A stretch of 64,000 bases of DNA from an uncultured Methylibium sp. Lineage in GTDB: Bacteria > Pseudomonadota > Gammaproteobacteria > Burkholderiales > Burkholderiaceae_C. The stretch lies in assembly GCF_902826655.1 (NCBI RefSeq), contig NZ_CADEFR010000008.1:1-64000 (forward strand). The letters run 5' to 3'. The notes under the pieces were generated by a model. That model searched no databases and was not told the origin of the DNA. It saw only the letters and a list, made by a program, of their open reading frames with translations. A program made the position numbers and the translations under genes. Positions 38,950 through 47,420 of the stretch are shown one piece after another. The number at the start of each line of letters is the position of its first letter. The first letter of the stretch is position 1.

Positions 38950-39597
38950 TCAGCCGGCCTTGCGCGCCTGGGCCATCAGGTATTCGGTGACCGCCAGCGA
39001 GCGCTCGTTGGACCCGGCCAGCGACCCGGCCGTGTAGTAGCGGCCGTCGATGCCGATCGCCGGCGTACCGTCGATCTTGTAGCCGGCCGACAGCGCCGCC
39101 GCCTGCTTGGACTTGGCCTGCACCGAGAACGAGTTCATCGTGTCCAGGAACTTGGCCTTGTCGACGCCGTTCTTCGCCACGAAGTCGCCGATCGCCTCGG
39201 GCGTGTTCAGCGGGTTGCGCTCGATGTGCATCGCATTGAAGACCTTGCGGTGCAGCGAGTCGACCAGCCCCATCGTCTCGATCGCGAAGTAGAGCTTCTG
39301 GTGCAGCACGAAGGGCACTTCGCGGAAGGCGACCGGCAGGCGCCGGAAGTTCACGTCGGCCGGCAGCTTCTTGACCCAGGCGTCGAGCATGGGCTCGAAG
39401 GCGTGGCAGTGCGGGCAGCCGTACCAGAAGAACTCGACGACCTCGAGCTTCTTCGGGTCCTGGGTCGGCTGGCGCTGCGTCAGCTTGACGTAGTGCTGGC
39501 CCTCGATCGGGCCGCCCTGGGCCCGGGCCAGCGGCGCCAGGCCGGCCAGCGGAGCGACGAGCGCGAGGGTCGTGAGTTCACGACGGTTCATGAGCAT
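38950..39597 (-). CDS. dsbA: Thiol:disulfide interchange protein DsbA
   Basis: 215 residues with a Tat/Sec-like N-terminus (MLMNRRELTTLALVAPLAGLAPLARA). The thioredoxin-fold active site is FFWYGCPHCHAFEP (CPHC, as in E. coli DsbA), and the cis-proline lies in DGTPAIGIDGRY. It forms disulfides in exported proteins and is reoxidised by DsbB. It sits between the SPOR protein gene and lptA; the argS, SPOR, dsbA order is common in Burkholderiales. Confidence 0.96.
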   Translation of the reverse strand: MLMNRRELTTLALVAPLAGLAPLARAQGGPIEGQHYVKLTQRQPTQDPKKLEVVEFFWYGCPHCHAFEPMLDAWVKKLPADVNFRRLPVAFREVPFVLHQKLYFAIETMGLVDSLHRKVFNAMHIERNPLNTPEAIGDFVAKNGVDKAKFLDTMNSFSVQAKSKQAAALSAGYKIDGTPAIGIDGRYYTAGSLAGSNERSLAVTEYLMAQARKAG

Positions 39598-39655
39598 CCC
39601 TTTCAGTCAGCGATTCGGTCGACCGGGCGATGGAGTCGGTGCCGCCCGGCGAAGT

Positions 39656-40264
39656 TCATTTCTGCACCCGCACCAGCGCCGTCGTCATGCCGGCGCCGTC
39701 CAGCGTGTCCTTCACCTTCTCGGCGTCGGGCCGCTGGTTGAACGGCCCGACCCGCACCCGGTACATCAGGCGGCCGGCCTGCTCGCGCTCGGTGATCTTG
39801 GACTCGAAGCCCTGGATCGCGAGCTTGGCGCGCTGGGCCTCCGCTTCCTCGGTGCGGGAGTAGGCGCCGACCTGCACGAAGTAGACAAACGCGTCGACGC
39901 TGCCGGTGGTGGACAGGTCGGTGCCGGGCCGCGCCGGCGCGCCGATCGGCGCCGAGGCGCCGGGCGCCGTCGGGCGCGCGACGGCGGTGCCGCCGGGCTG
40001 CTGGGCGGCCGGCGTGCCGGGCGGCGGCGGCGCCGAGGCGGCGCCCTTGCCCTGCAGCGGCGCGTTCGGGTCCCAGTTGCGGTTCTTCTCGGCCTCGGCG
40101 GCGTCCTGCTCGGCGGTCCGCTGCGGCACCTTGTTGATGAAGGGCACCGGCACCTTGGTGACGTACAGCGCGACGCCGAGCGCCAGCGCCAGCCCGACCA
40201 GCAGGCCGACGATGAGGCCGACCAGGAAGCCGCCGCGTTGGGAGAGCTTGGAATGAGAAGGCAT
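39656..40264 (-). CDS. SPOR domain inner-membrane protein
   Basis: 202 residues: short cytoplasmic tail, one membrane helix (about 12-36), a Pro/Ala-rich periplasmic linker (50-115) and a C-terminal SPOR domain (about 125-202; FVYFVQVGAYSRTEEAEAQRAKL and YRVRVGPFNQRPDAEKVKDTL). SPOR domains bind glycan strands stripped of stem peptides at the septum; such proteins help cell division (FtsN-like). It lies 14 bases after argS, so the two share a transcript. Confidence 0.93.
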   Translation of the reverse strand: MPSHSKLSQRGGFLVGLIVGLLVGLALALGVALYVTKVPVPFINKVPQRTAEQDAAEAEKNRNWDPNAPLQGKGAASAPPPPGTPAAQQPGGTAVARPTAPGASAPIGAPARPGTDLSTTGSVDAFVYFVQVGAYSRTEEAEAQRAKLAIQGFESKITEREQAGRLMYRVRVGPFNQRPDAEKVKDTLDGAGMTTALVRVQK

Positions 40265-40278
40265 GAACGCTCCGGTCG

Positions 40279-41961
40279 TCACATCTTGTCGGGCGCGCCG
40301 ACACCCAGCATGGCCAGGCCGTTGCGCAGCACCTGCGCCGTCGCGGCCAGCAGGGCCAGCCGCGCGCGCGTCAGGGCCGCATCCTCGCCGAGAAAGCGCT
40401 CGGCCGCGTAGTAGCTGTGGAAGGCGCCCGCGAGGTCGCGCAGGTAGAAGGCCACATCGTGCGGCGCCAGGTCGGCGGCCGCCGCGGCCAGCATGCCGGG
40501 GAAGGCAGCGAGCCTGAGCATCAGCGCGGCCTCGGTCGGCGCGGCCAGCAGCGACAGGTCGGCGCCGGCCAGCGCGGCCACGTCGCCGCCGGACTCGCGC
40601 CACTGCGCGACGACCGACTGGATGCGCGCATGCGCGTACTGCACGTAGAAGACCGGGTTCTCGTCGCTCTTCTTCAGCGCCAGGTCGACGTCGAAGACGA
40701 ACTCGGTGTCGGCCTTGCGGCTGATCAGGAAGAAGCGCACCGCGTCGCGGCCGGTCCAGTCGATCAGGTCGCGCAGGGTCACGTAGCTGCCGGCGCGCTT
40801 GGAGATCTTGACCTCCTCGCCGCCCTTCATCACGGTGACCATCTTGTGCAGCAGGTAGTCGGGGTAGCCGGCGGGGATGCCGACCCCCGCGGCCTGCAGC
40901 CCGGCACGCACCCGCGCGATCGTGCCGTGGTGGTCGCCGCCCTGCACGTTGATGACCTTGTGGAAGCCGCGCTCCCACTTGGCGACGTGGTAGGCGACGT
41001 CGGGCACGAAGTAGGTGTAGCCGCCGTCGGACTTGCGCATCACGCGGTCCTTGTCGTCGCCATAGTCGGTGCTGCGCAGCCAGAGCGCGCCGCCGTCCTC
41101 GTAGGTCTTGCCGGCCGCGACCAGGCGCTCGACGGTCGCCTCGACGCGGCCGCTGGTGTACAGGCTGGACTCGAGGAAGTAGTTGTCGAAGCGCACGCCG
41201 AAGGCCTGCAGGTCCAGGTCCTGCTCGTGGCGCAGGTAGGCCACGGCGAACTGGCGGATACCGTCCAGGTCTTCGGGGTCGCCCGAGGCCGTGAACTCGC
41301 GGTCGTCGGCCTTGACGGTCTTCTTCGCCAGGAAGTCGGCCGCGATGTCGGCGATGTACTCGCCGTTGTAGGCGTTGTCGGGCCAGCCGGGCTCGCCGGG
41401 GTTCAGGCCACGGATGCGGGCCTGGGTCGACGTCGCCAGCGTGGCGATCTGCACGCCGGCGTCGTTGTAATAGAACTCGCGCGTGACCTGCGCGCCCTGG
41501 CTTGCGAACAGGCGGCAGAGCGCGTCGCCCAGCGCCGCCTGGCGGCCGTGCCCCACGTGCAGCGGGCCGGTCGGGTTGGCCGAGACGAACTCGACCATCA
41601 CGCGCTCGGCCGTGGCCGGCTGGCGGCCGAAGGCCTCGCCGGCGGCCAGCACCTCGCCGACCACCTGCTGCTTGGCGGCGGCCTTGAGCCGCAGGTTGAT
41701 GAAGCCGGGGCCGGCGATCTCGAGCGAGTCGACCCAGCGCTGCACGGCCGGCTGCCGGTGCAGCGCATCGATCAGCGCCTGCGCCAGTTCGCGAGGATTG
41801 CGCCGCAGCGGCTTGGCCAGCTGCATCGCCACGGTGATGGCCAGGTCGCCATGCGCGGCCTGCTTGGGGCTTTCGAAGACGGCGGGAGGGGTCTGCTCGG
41901 GGGCCAGGTCGGCGAGCGCGTCGCCGAGGGCCTGCAGGAGCTCTTGCTGGGCACGGATCAT
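40279..41961 (-). CDS. argS: Arginyl-tRNA synthetase
   Basis: 560 residues from ATG 41961. Class I synthetase: the HIGH-equivalent is [13 protein letters not shown] (about 135), the N-terminal Arg-tRNA-specific domain spans 1-110, and the KMSKS-equivalent segment is VKISKRAG (about 380). The C-terminal DALR anticodon-binding domain begins near 445 and carries [11 protein letters not shown]. It charges tRNA-Arg. A longer frame to 42033 exists, but the family N-terminus begins at 41961. Confidence 0.97.
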   Translation of the reverse strand: MIRAQQELLQALGDALADLAPEQTPPAVFESPKQAAHGDLAITVAMQLAKPLRRNPRELAQALIDALHRQPAVQRWVDSLEIAGPGFINLRLKAAAKQQVVGEVLAAGEAFGRQPATAERVMVEFVSANPTGPLHVGHGRQAALGDALCRLFASQGAQVTREFYYNDAGVQIATLATSTQARIRGLNPGEPGWPDNAYNGEYIADIAADFLAKKTVKADDREFTASGDPEDLDGIRQFAVAYLRHEQDLDLQAFGVRFDNYFLESSLYTSGRVEATVERLVAAGKTYEDGGALWLRSTDYGDDKDRVMRKSDGGYTYFVPDVAYHVAKWERGFHKVINVQGGDHHGTIARVRAGLQAAGVGIPAGYPDYLLHKMVTVMKGGEEVKISKRAGSYVTLRDLIDWTGRDAVRFFLISRKADTEFVFDVDLALKKSDENPVFYVQYAHARIQSVVAQWRESGGDVAALAGADLSLLAAPTEAALMLRLAAFPGMLAAAAADLAPHDVAFYLRDLAGAFHSYYAAERFLGEDAALTRARLALLAATAQVLRNGLAMLGVGAPDKM

Positions 41962-42059
41962 CGAGACAATTTTACGGGCCGGTCGTCGGAGGCCCGGCGG
42001 GCAGTCCGTCACGCCCGGCCGGCCGCTGCGCATCCGGCGGTTGCCCTAGCCCGTAGGCG

Positions 42060-43427
42060 ATGGAAAGATGCGGCTTCGCCGCGCGCACCGACATGACCAC
42101 CGCCCCATCCTCCGTCCCCGACCAGATCGGGAAGTACCGCGTCCTGCGCAAGCTCGGCGAAGGGGCGACCAGCGAGGTCTTCCTGGGCCGCGACGACTTC
42201 AACGACCGCGACGTGGCGATCAAGCGCGTGCGCGCCAGCGCGCTGGCCGACGTCAGCGACGGCGGCCTGCACGCGCGCTTCTTCGCCGCCGAGGCCGCGC
42301 TGGTCGGGCGCCTGCAGCATCCCAACGTCGTGCAGATCTTCGACGCGGTGCCCGACCCGACCGAGCCCTACGTCGTGATGGAGTACGTCGCCGGCACCAC
42401 GCTGCGGCCGTTCTGCCGCCCCGACCAGCTGCTGCCGCTGGACCAGCTGGTCGAGATCGGCTTCAAGTGCGCGATGGCGCTGGGCTACGTCTCGCGCCAG
42501 GGGCTGATCCACCGCGACGTGAAGCCGGCCAACCTGCTGGCCAGCACCAACGCGGCCGGCGACATCGTCGACGTCAAGGTCAGCGACTTCGGCAGCGTGC
42601 TGAACCTGCAGTCCGACACGACCCAGGTGTTCCGCGTCGGCTCGCTGGCCTACATGTCGCCCGAGCAGCTGGACGGCGGCACGCTCGATGCGCGCGCCGA
42701 CATCTATTCGCTGGGCGCCGTGCTCTACCACCTGGTGGCCGGCCGCCCGCCGTTCGACGCCAGCGCGCAGTCGGTGCTGATGGCGCAGATCTACAGCGCC
42801 AAGCCGGCCGCGCTGAGCGGCCTGCGCAGCGGCGTGGACCCGGCGCTCGACGAGGTGATCCAGCGCGCGCTGGCCAAGCACCCGGGCGAGCGCCACGCCG
42901 GCTGGGACGAGTTCGCGCAGGCGCTGTCGGCGCTGGTCACCAACCGCCAGGTGCCGCGCGGCGAGCGCCAGGCGGTGCTGGACTCGGAGCGCTTCACGCT
43001 GCTGCGTGCGCTGGAGTTCTTCAGCCACTTCGGCGACGTCGAGCTGTGGGAGGTGGTGCACCGCGCTACCTGGCAGCGCCACGCGCTCGACCACCGCATC
43101 TACCGGCGCGGCGAGGAAGGCAACACCTTCCACATCATCGCGGCCGGCGCGGTCGACGTGCACCGCGACGGCCAGCGCGTCGCGCACCTGGGCGCGGGCA
43201 CCTCGGTCGGCGAGATGGTCTACCTCGCGCCCAACCCCGAACTGCGGCGCCACAGCACCGACGTCGTGGTGGTCGAGCCGGCCACGACGATCAGCTTCAC
43301 GCCCGAGTCGCTGGCGCGCCTGAGCCCGGGCTGCCGCCATCTCTTCGACGAGGCCTTCATCCGCGTGCTGGTGCGGCGACTGCACGTCGCGCACGAGGCG
43401 CTGGCGCATCCGCGGCGCATCATCTAG
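42060..43427 (+). CDS. Ser/Thr protein kinase with C-terminal cyclic-nucleotide-binding-like domain
   Basis: 455 residues from ATG 42060 (ATG 42093 also possible; neither has a clear ribosome binding site). The kinase domain (about 20-290) has GEGATSEVFLG (Gly loop), VAIKRVRA (catalytic Lys), HRDVKPANLL (catalytic loop), SDFGS and APE-equivalent YMSPEQLDGG. Residues 335-435 resemble a cyclic-nucleotide-binding fold (GEEGNTFHIIAAGAVDV, GTSVGEMVYL), but the phosphate-binding Arg of cAMP sites is not in the usual position, so the ligand may differ. There is no membrane helix. Diverges from argS. Targets are unknown. Confidence 0.87.
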   Translation: MERCGFAARTDMTTAPSSVPDQIGKYRVLRKLGEGATSEVFLGRDDFNDRDVAIKRVRASALADVSDGGLHARFFAAEAALVGRLQHPNVVQIFDAVPDPTEPYVVMEYVAGTTLRPFCRPDQLLPLDQLVEIGFKCAMALGYVSRQGLIHRDVKPANLLASTNAAGDIVDVKVSDFGSVLNLQSDTTQVFRVGSLAYMSPEQLDGGTLDARADIYSLGAVLYHLVAGRPPFDASAQSVLMAQIYSAKPAALSGLRSGVDPALDEVIQRALAKHPGERHAGWDEFAQALSALVTNRQVPRGERQAVLDSERFTLLRALEFFSHFGDVELWEVVHRATWQRHALDHRIYRRGEEGNTFHIIAAGAVDVHRDGQRVAHLGAGTSVGEMVYLAPNPELRRHSTDVVVVEPATTISFTPESLARLSPGCRHLFDEAFIRVLVRRLHVAHEALAHPRRII

Positions 43428-43575
43428 AGCGTCCCGGCCGACGGGGCTGACGGCAAGCGGACAGCCCTCAACGCTGCCGCCGGCCTGCCGTTGTCGCGCT
43501 TGTGGCGCGGGCCGGGCCCGTGCTTCAATGCCCACGGGCAATCACGCCCTTGGCGAGTCGAACGAAGGAGACCCG

Positions 43576-43860
43576 ATGAAGCACCTGTTCACTGCCCTGG
43601 CCCTGGCGGCCGCCGTCGTCAGCGTCCACGCCGCCGACGACAAGAAGCCCACCGCCCAGCAAGGCAAGATGGCGACCTGCAACAAGGACGCCGGCGACAA
43701 GAAGGGCGACGAGCGCAAGGCCTTCATGAAGGAATGCCTGTCGGCCAAGAAGGCCACGCAGCAGGACAAGATGAAGACCTGCAATGCCGACGCCAAGGGC
43801 AAGACGGGCGACGACCGCAAGGCCTTCATGAAGACCTGCCTGAGCGGCGCCAAGGCCTGA
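43576..43860 (+). CDS. PsiF-repeat periplasmic protein
   Basis: 94 residues. Signal peptide (1-19, cut after VHA). The mature part has two copies of the PsiF repeat, recognised by the pattern K-M-x-T-C-N-x-D-A followed by K-x-G-D-(E/D)-R-K-A-F-M-K-x-C-L; each unit has two cysteines. In E. coli psiF is phosphate-starvation induced; the role is unknown. GAAGGAG precedes ATG, and a strong terminator follows. Confidence 0.92.
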   Translation: MKHLFTALALAAAVVSVHAADDKKPTAQQGKMATCNKDAGDKKGDERKAFMKECLSAKKATQQDKMKTCNADAKGKTGDDRKAFMKTCLSGAKA

Positions 43861-43881
43861 GGCCCGCTCTTCCGCTCGATG

Positions 43882-43909
43882 AGCCCGGCGCCGCCGGGCT
43901 TTTTCTTTT
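43882..43909 (+). terminator. Intrinsic terminator after psiF-like gene
   Basis: AGCCCGG (43882-43888), loop CGCCG, CCGGGCT (43894-43900), then TTTTCTTTT. It ends the PsiF transcript and lies just before the stop of the convergent lysR gene at 43921. Confidence 0.9.
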
Positions 43910-43920
43910 GGCGGCCGGGC

Positions 43921-44829
43921 TCAGGGGCCGGACCAGTAGGCCTCGTCGCCGTAGGTGTGCTTCAGGAAGTCGATCCACAGCCGCACGCGCAGCGGCAGGT
44001 GCTTGCGCTGCGGGAACACCGCGTAGATGCCGTTCGGCGGCGCGGCGAAGTCGTCGAGCACGCTGACGAGGCGGCCGGCGCGCACCTCGTCCTCGACCTC
44101 CCAGGTGCTGCGCCACGCGATGCCGTGGCCGGCCAGGCACCAGTCGTGCAGCACCTGGCCGTCCGAGCAGTCGTAGCGGCCGGCCGGCCGCAGGTGCGTG
44201 ATCTCGCCGTCGACCGTGAAGGCCCAGCCGCGCGCCTGGCTGGCGTTGGAGCTGAGCGTCAGGCACTGGTGGCGCGCCAGTTCGCCGGGGTGCTTCGGTG
44301 TGCCGGCGCGCTTCAGGTAGGCCGGCGCGGCGACGCACAGCCGGCGGTTGTCGGCCAGCCGCAGGCTCACCAGGCTGGAGTCGGGCAGGTCGCCGACGCG
44401 CACCGCGCAGTCGTAGCCCTCGTTGACGATGTCCACCACGCGGTCGCTCAGGTTCAGCGACACCGACACGTCGCGGTGCGCCTCGGCAAAGCGCGGCAGC
44501 AGCGGCGCCACGTGGCGGCGCCCGAAGCCGGCCGGCGCGGTGACGCGCAGGTGGCCGCTGGCCTTGACGCCGCCGGCGCTGACGCTGGCCTCGGCATTGG
44601 CCAGGTCGGCCAGCAGGCGCTGGGCGTCCTCGAGGAAGGCGCTGCCTTCGTGCGTCAGGCTGATGCGGCGGGTGGTGCGCACCAGCAGCTTCACGCCCAG
44701 GCGCTCCTCCAGCGCATCGATGCGCCGGCCGATGACCGCGGGCGCCACGCCCTCGGCGGCGGCGGCGGCGGTCAGGCTGCCCTTGGTGGCGACGGCGGCA
44801 AAGGATTCGATCTGCTTCAGGCGGTCCAT
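43921..44829 (-). CDS. LysR-family transcriptional regulator
   Basis: 302 residues from ATG 44829. Winged helix-turn-helix at the N-terminus (FAAVATKGSLTAAAAAEG, then VIGRRIDALEERLGVKLLVRTTR) and a substrate-binding domain (about 92-300) with the family turn VRVGDLPDSSLV. It is divergent from the haloacid dehalogenase and malate synthase genes across 107 bases that contain a perfect palindrome, so those genes are its likely targets. The effector is unknown. Confidence 0.93.
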   Translation of the reverse strand: MDRLKQIESFAAVATKGSLTAAAAAEGVAPAVIGRRIDALEERLGVKLLVRTTRRISLTHEGSAFLEDAQRLLADLANAEASVSAGGVKASGHLRVTAPAGFGRRHVAPLLPRFAEAHRDVSVSLNLSDRVVDIVNEGYDCAVRVGDLPDSSLVSLRLADNRRLCVAAPAYLKRAGTPKHPGELARHQCLTLSSNASQARGWAFTVDGEITHLRPAGRYDCSDGQVLHDWCLAGHGIAWRSTWEVEDEVRAGRLVSVLDDFAAPPNGIYAVFPQRKHLPLRVRLWIDFLKHTYGDEAYWSGP

Positions 44830-44894
44830 CGGTGAAGGGTAGCGCGTCGGGCGGCGATTAGGGGTTGTTGGGTCAAAGATCAAGCGCTATTCGC

Positions 44895-44906
44895 CCGATT
44901 AATCGG
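44895..44906. promoter_or_regulatory. Palindromic operator candidate for the LysR regulator
   Basis: CCGATTAATCGG is a perfect 12-bp palindrome in the lysR-dehalogenase gap, 31 bases before the dehalogenase ATG. It contains the T-N(n)-A shape usual for LysR sites (ATTAAT centre). AATAAA at about 44919 may be the -10 box of the rightward promoter. Confidence 0.5.
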
Positions 44907-44936
44907 CGCCCAGGTTCGCAATAAAGTCAGGTCACG

Positions 44937-45650
44937 ATGAAGTCCGCCGGTTCGCTGCCGCCTGTCCAGGCCGTCCTCTTCGACGCCTACGGCACGCTGT
45001 TCGACGTCTACAGCGTCGGCACGCTGGCCGAGCAGCTGTTCCCGGGCCGCGGCGAGGCGCTGGCCGTGCTGTGGCGCGACAAACAGATCGAATACACGCG
45101 GCTCACCTCGATGAGCGGCCGCTACCGCCCCTTCTGGGACCTCACGCGCGCCGGCCTGCGCTACGCCTGCGCGCGCCTGAAGCTCGAGCTGACGGCCGAG
45201 CGCGAGTCGCAGCTGCTCAACCAGTACCGCCACCTCGGGTCCTTCCCCGAGAACAAGGCCGTGCTGCAGGCGCTCAAGGCGCGCGGCGTGACGACCGGCA
45301 TCCTCAGCAACGGCGACCCGGACATGCTGTCGGTGGCCGTCAAGAGCGCCGGCTATGTCGACGACCAGGGCCGCAGCCTGCTCGACCACCTGATCAGCGT
45401 CGAGACCGTGCAGCGCTACAAGACCGACCCGGCCACCTACGCGCTGGGCACGCAGGCGCTGGGCAAGCCGGCACGGCAGGTGCTTTTCGTTTCCAGCAAC
45501 TGCTGGGACGCGATCGGCGCCACCTGGTTCGGCTACACCACGCTGTGGGTCAACCGCGGCAAGCTGCCGCTCGAGGCCCTGGACACCGAACCCACGCGCA
45601 CCGGCAGCAGCCTGCGCGATGTGCTCGACTTCTTTCCCGCCGCGTCCTGA
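44937..45650 (+). CDS. (S)-2-haloacid dehalogenase, type II (HAD family)
   Basis: 237 residues. HAD motifs: nucleophile in LFDAYGTLFDV (about Asp16), SNGDPDM (motif II Ser, about 121), Lys in RYKTDPATY, and SSNCWDAIGATWFGYTTLWVNR (motif III/IV). This is the haloacid-dehalogenase subfamily. It converts L-2-haloacids to D-2-hydroxyacids; with haloacetate it gives glycolate. It lies 38 bases before malate synthase on the same strand, so both are probably in one operon under the divergent LysR. Whether the natural substrate is halogenated is unknown. Confidence 0.9.
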   Translation: MKSAGSLPPVQAVLFDAYGTLFDVYSVGTLAEQLFPGRGEALAVLWRDKQIEYTRLTSMSGRYRPFWDLTRAGLRYACARLKLELTAERESQLLNQYRHLGSFPENKAVLQALKARGVTTGILSNGDPDMLSVAVKSAGYVDDQGRSLLDHLISVETVQRYKTDPATYALGTQALGKPARQVLFVSSNCWDAIGATWFGYTTLWVNRGKLPLEALDTEPTRTGSSLRDVLDFFPAAS

Positions 45651-45688
45651 TCCCCGAAACTGAAACTTCCCGTCCCCAGGAGTCCGCC

Positions 45689-47275
45689 ATGACGACCCTT
45701 CAAACCCCTGCCGGCATGCAGATCACCGGCGCGATCCAGCCCGGCTTCGAGACCGTGCTGACGCCCGAGGCGCTGGCCTTCGTGGCCCAGCTGCACCGCG
45801 CCTTCGAGCCGCGCCGCCAGGAGCTGCTGGCCGCGCGCGCCGTGCGCGCCAAGCGCCTGGACGCCGGCGAGCGCCCCGACTTCCTGAAGGAGACGAAGCA
45901 CATCCGCGACGGCGACTGGAAGATCGCGCCGCTGCCCAAGGCCCTGCACTGCCGTCGCGTCGAGATCACCGGCCCGGTCGAGGCCAAGATGGTCATCAAC
46001 GCCTTCAACTCGGGCGCCGACAGCTACATGACCGACTTCGAGGACAGCAACTCCCCGAAGTGGAGCAACCAGATCCAGGGCCAGATCAACCTGTCCAAGG
46101 CGATCCGCCGCACGCTGACCGTCGGTCAGGCCGGCAAGACCTACAAGCTCAACGACAAGATCGCGACGCTGCAGGTGCGGCCGCGCGGCTGGCACCTCGA
46201 CGAGAAGCACGTCACCGTCGACGGGCAACGCGTGTCGGGCGGCATCTTCGACTTCGCGCTGTTCTTCTTCCACAACGCGAAGGAGCAGATCGAGCGCGGC
46301 GCCGGTCCCTTCTTCTACCTGCCCAAGATGGAGTCGCACCTCGAGGCGCGGCTGTGGAACGACATCTTCGTGATGGCGCAGAAGGAAGTCGGCCTGCCGC
46401 AGGGCACGATCAAGGCCACCGTCCTGATCGAGACCATCCTCGCCGCCTTCGAGATGGACGAGATCCTGTACGAGCTGCGCGAGCACTCGGCGGGCCTCAA
46501 TGCCGGCCGCTGGGACTACATCTTCAGCTGCATCAAGAAGTTCAAGAACGACCGCGACTTCTGCCTGGCCGACCGCGCCAGGGTCACGATGACCGCGCCC
46601 TTCATGCGCGCCTACGCGCTGCTGCTGCTGAAGACCTGCCACCACCGCAACGCGCCGGCGATCGGCGGCATGAGCGCGCTGATCCCGATCAAGAACGACC
46701 CCGAGAAGAACGCCGTCGCGATGGCCGGCATCATCAAGGACAAGCGCCGCGACGCCAACGACGGCTACGACGGGGGCTGGGTCGCGCACCCGGGCCTGGT
46801 CGACGTGGCGATGAAGGAGTTCGTCGACGTGCTGGGCGACAAGCCCAACCAGATCGAGCGCCAGAAGAAGTACACGCACATCGAGGCCGAGCACCTGCTG
46901 GAGTTCAAGCCCGAGGGCCCGATCACCGAGGCCGGCCTGCGCATGAACATCAACGTCGGCATGTACTACCTGGCGTCCTGGCTGGCGGGCAACGGCTGCG
47001 TGCCGATCTACAACCTGATGGAAGACGCGGCCACCGCCGAGATCTCGCGCTCGCAGGTCTGGCAGTGGATCCGGTCGCCGAAGGGCGTGCTCGACGACGG
47101 CCGCAAGGTCACCGAGGCGATGGTGCGCAAGATGGTCGCGGAAGAACTCGCGGGCATCAAGGAAGCCGGCTACGAAGGCACGACCGTGGATCGCGCGGCC
47201 GAGATCTTCGAGCAGATGAGCACGCAGGAGGCCTTCGCCGAGTTCCTGACGCTGCCGCTCTACGAGGAACTCTGA
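45689..47275 (+). CDS. aceB: Malate synthase A
   Basis: 528 residues, type A length. Condenses glyoxylate and acetyl-CoA to malate. Family segments are clear: FEDSNSPKWSNQIQGQINL, LQVRPRGWHLDEKHV, the catalytic RPRGWH Arg, the GPFFYLPKMESHLEARLWND stretch and the Asp-containing NLMEDAATAEISRSQ region near the C-terminus. CAGGAG lies about 10 bases before ATG. No isocitrate lyase is present in the window. Co-transcription with a dehalogenase suggests glycolate or glyoxylate use. Confidence 0.96.
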   Translation: MTTLQTPAGMQITGAIQPGFETVLTPEALAFVAQLHRAFEPRRQELLAARAVRAKRLDAGERPDFLKETKHIRDGDWKIAPLPKALHCRRVEITGPVEAKMVINAFNSGADSYMTDFEDSNSPKWSNQIQGQINLSKAIRRTLTVGQAGKTYKLNDKIATLQVRPRGWHLDEKHVTVDGQRVSGGIFDFALFFFHNAKEQIERGAGPFFYLPKMESHLEARLWNDIFVMAQKEVGLPQGTIKATVLIETILAAFEMDEILYELREHSAGLNAGRWDYIFSCIKKFKNDRDFCLADRARVTMTAPFMRAYALLLLKTCHHRNAPAIGGMSALIPIKNDPEKNAVAMAGIIKDKRRDANDGYDGGWVAHPGLVDVAMKEFVDVLGDKPNQIERQKKYTHIEAEHLLEFKPEGPITEAGLRMNINVGMYYLASWLAGNGCVPIYNLMEDAATAEISRSQVWQWIRSPKGVLDDGRKVTEAMVRKMVAEELAGIKEAGYEGTTVDRAAEIFEQMSTQEAFAEFLTLPLYEEL

Positions 47276-47420
47276 GCGCCGGCGCGCGAGCGCGCCGTGC
47301 GCCTTTTGTTGCAAGCCGCTGCATCCGCCGCGGCGGGATGTCCGTAGTCCCCGACATGCGAACCCGATCGGCCGAAAGGCCGTCGGGCTCTTGTGTCATC
47401 GACCACGGAGACTTCCCGCC

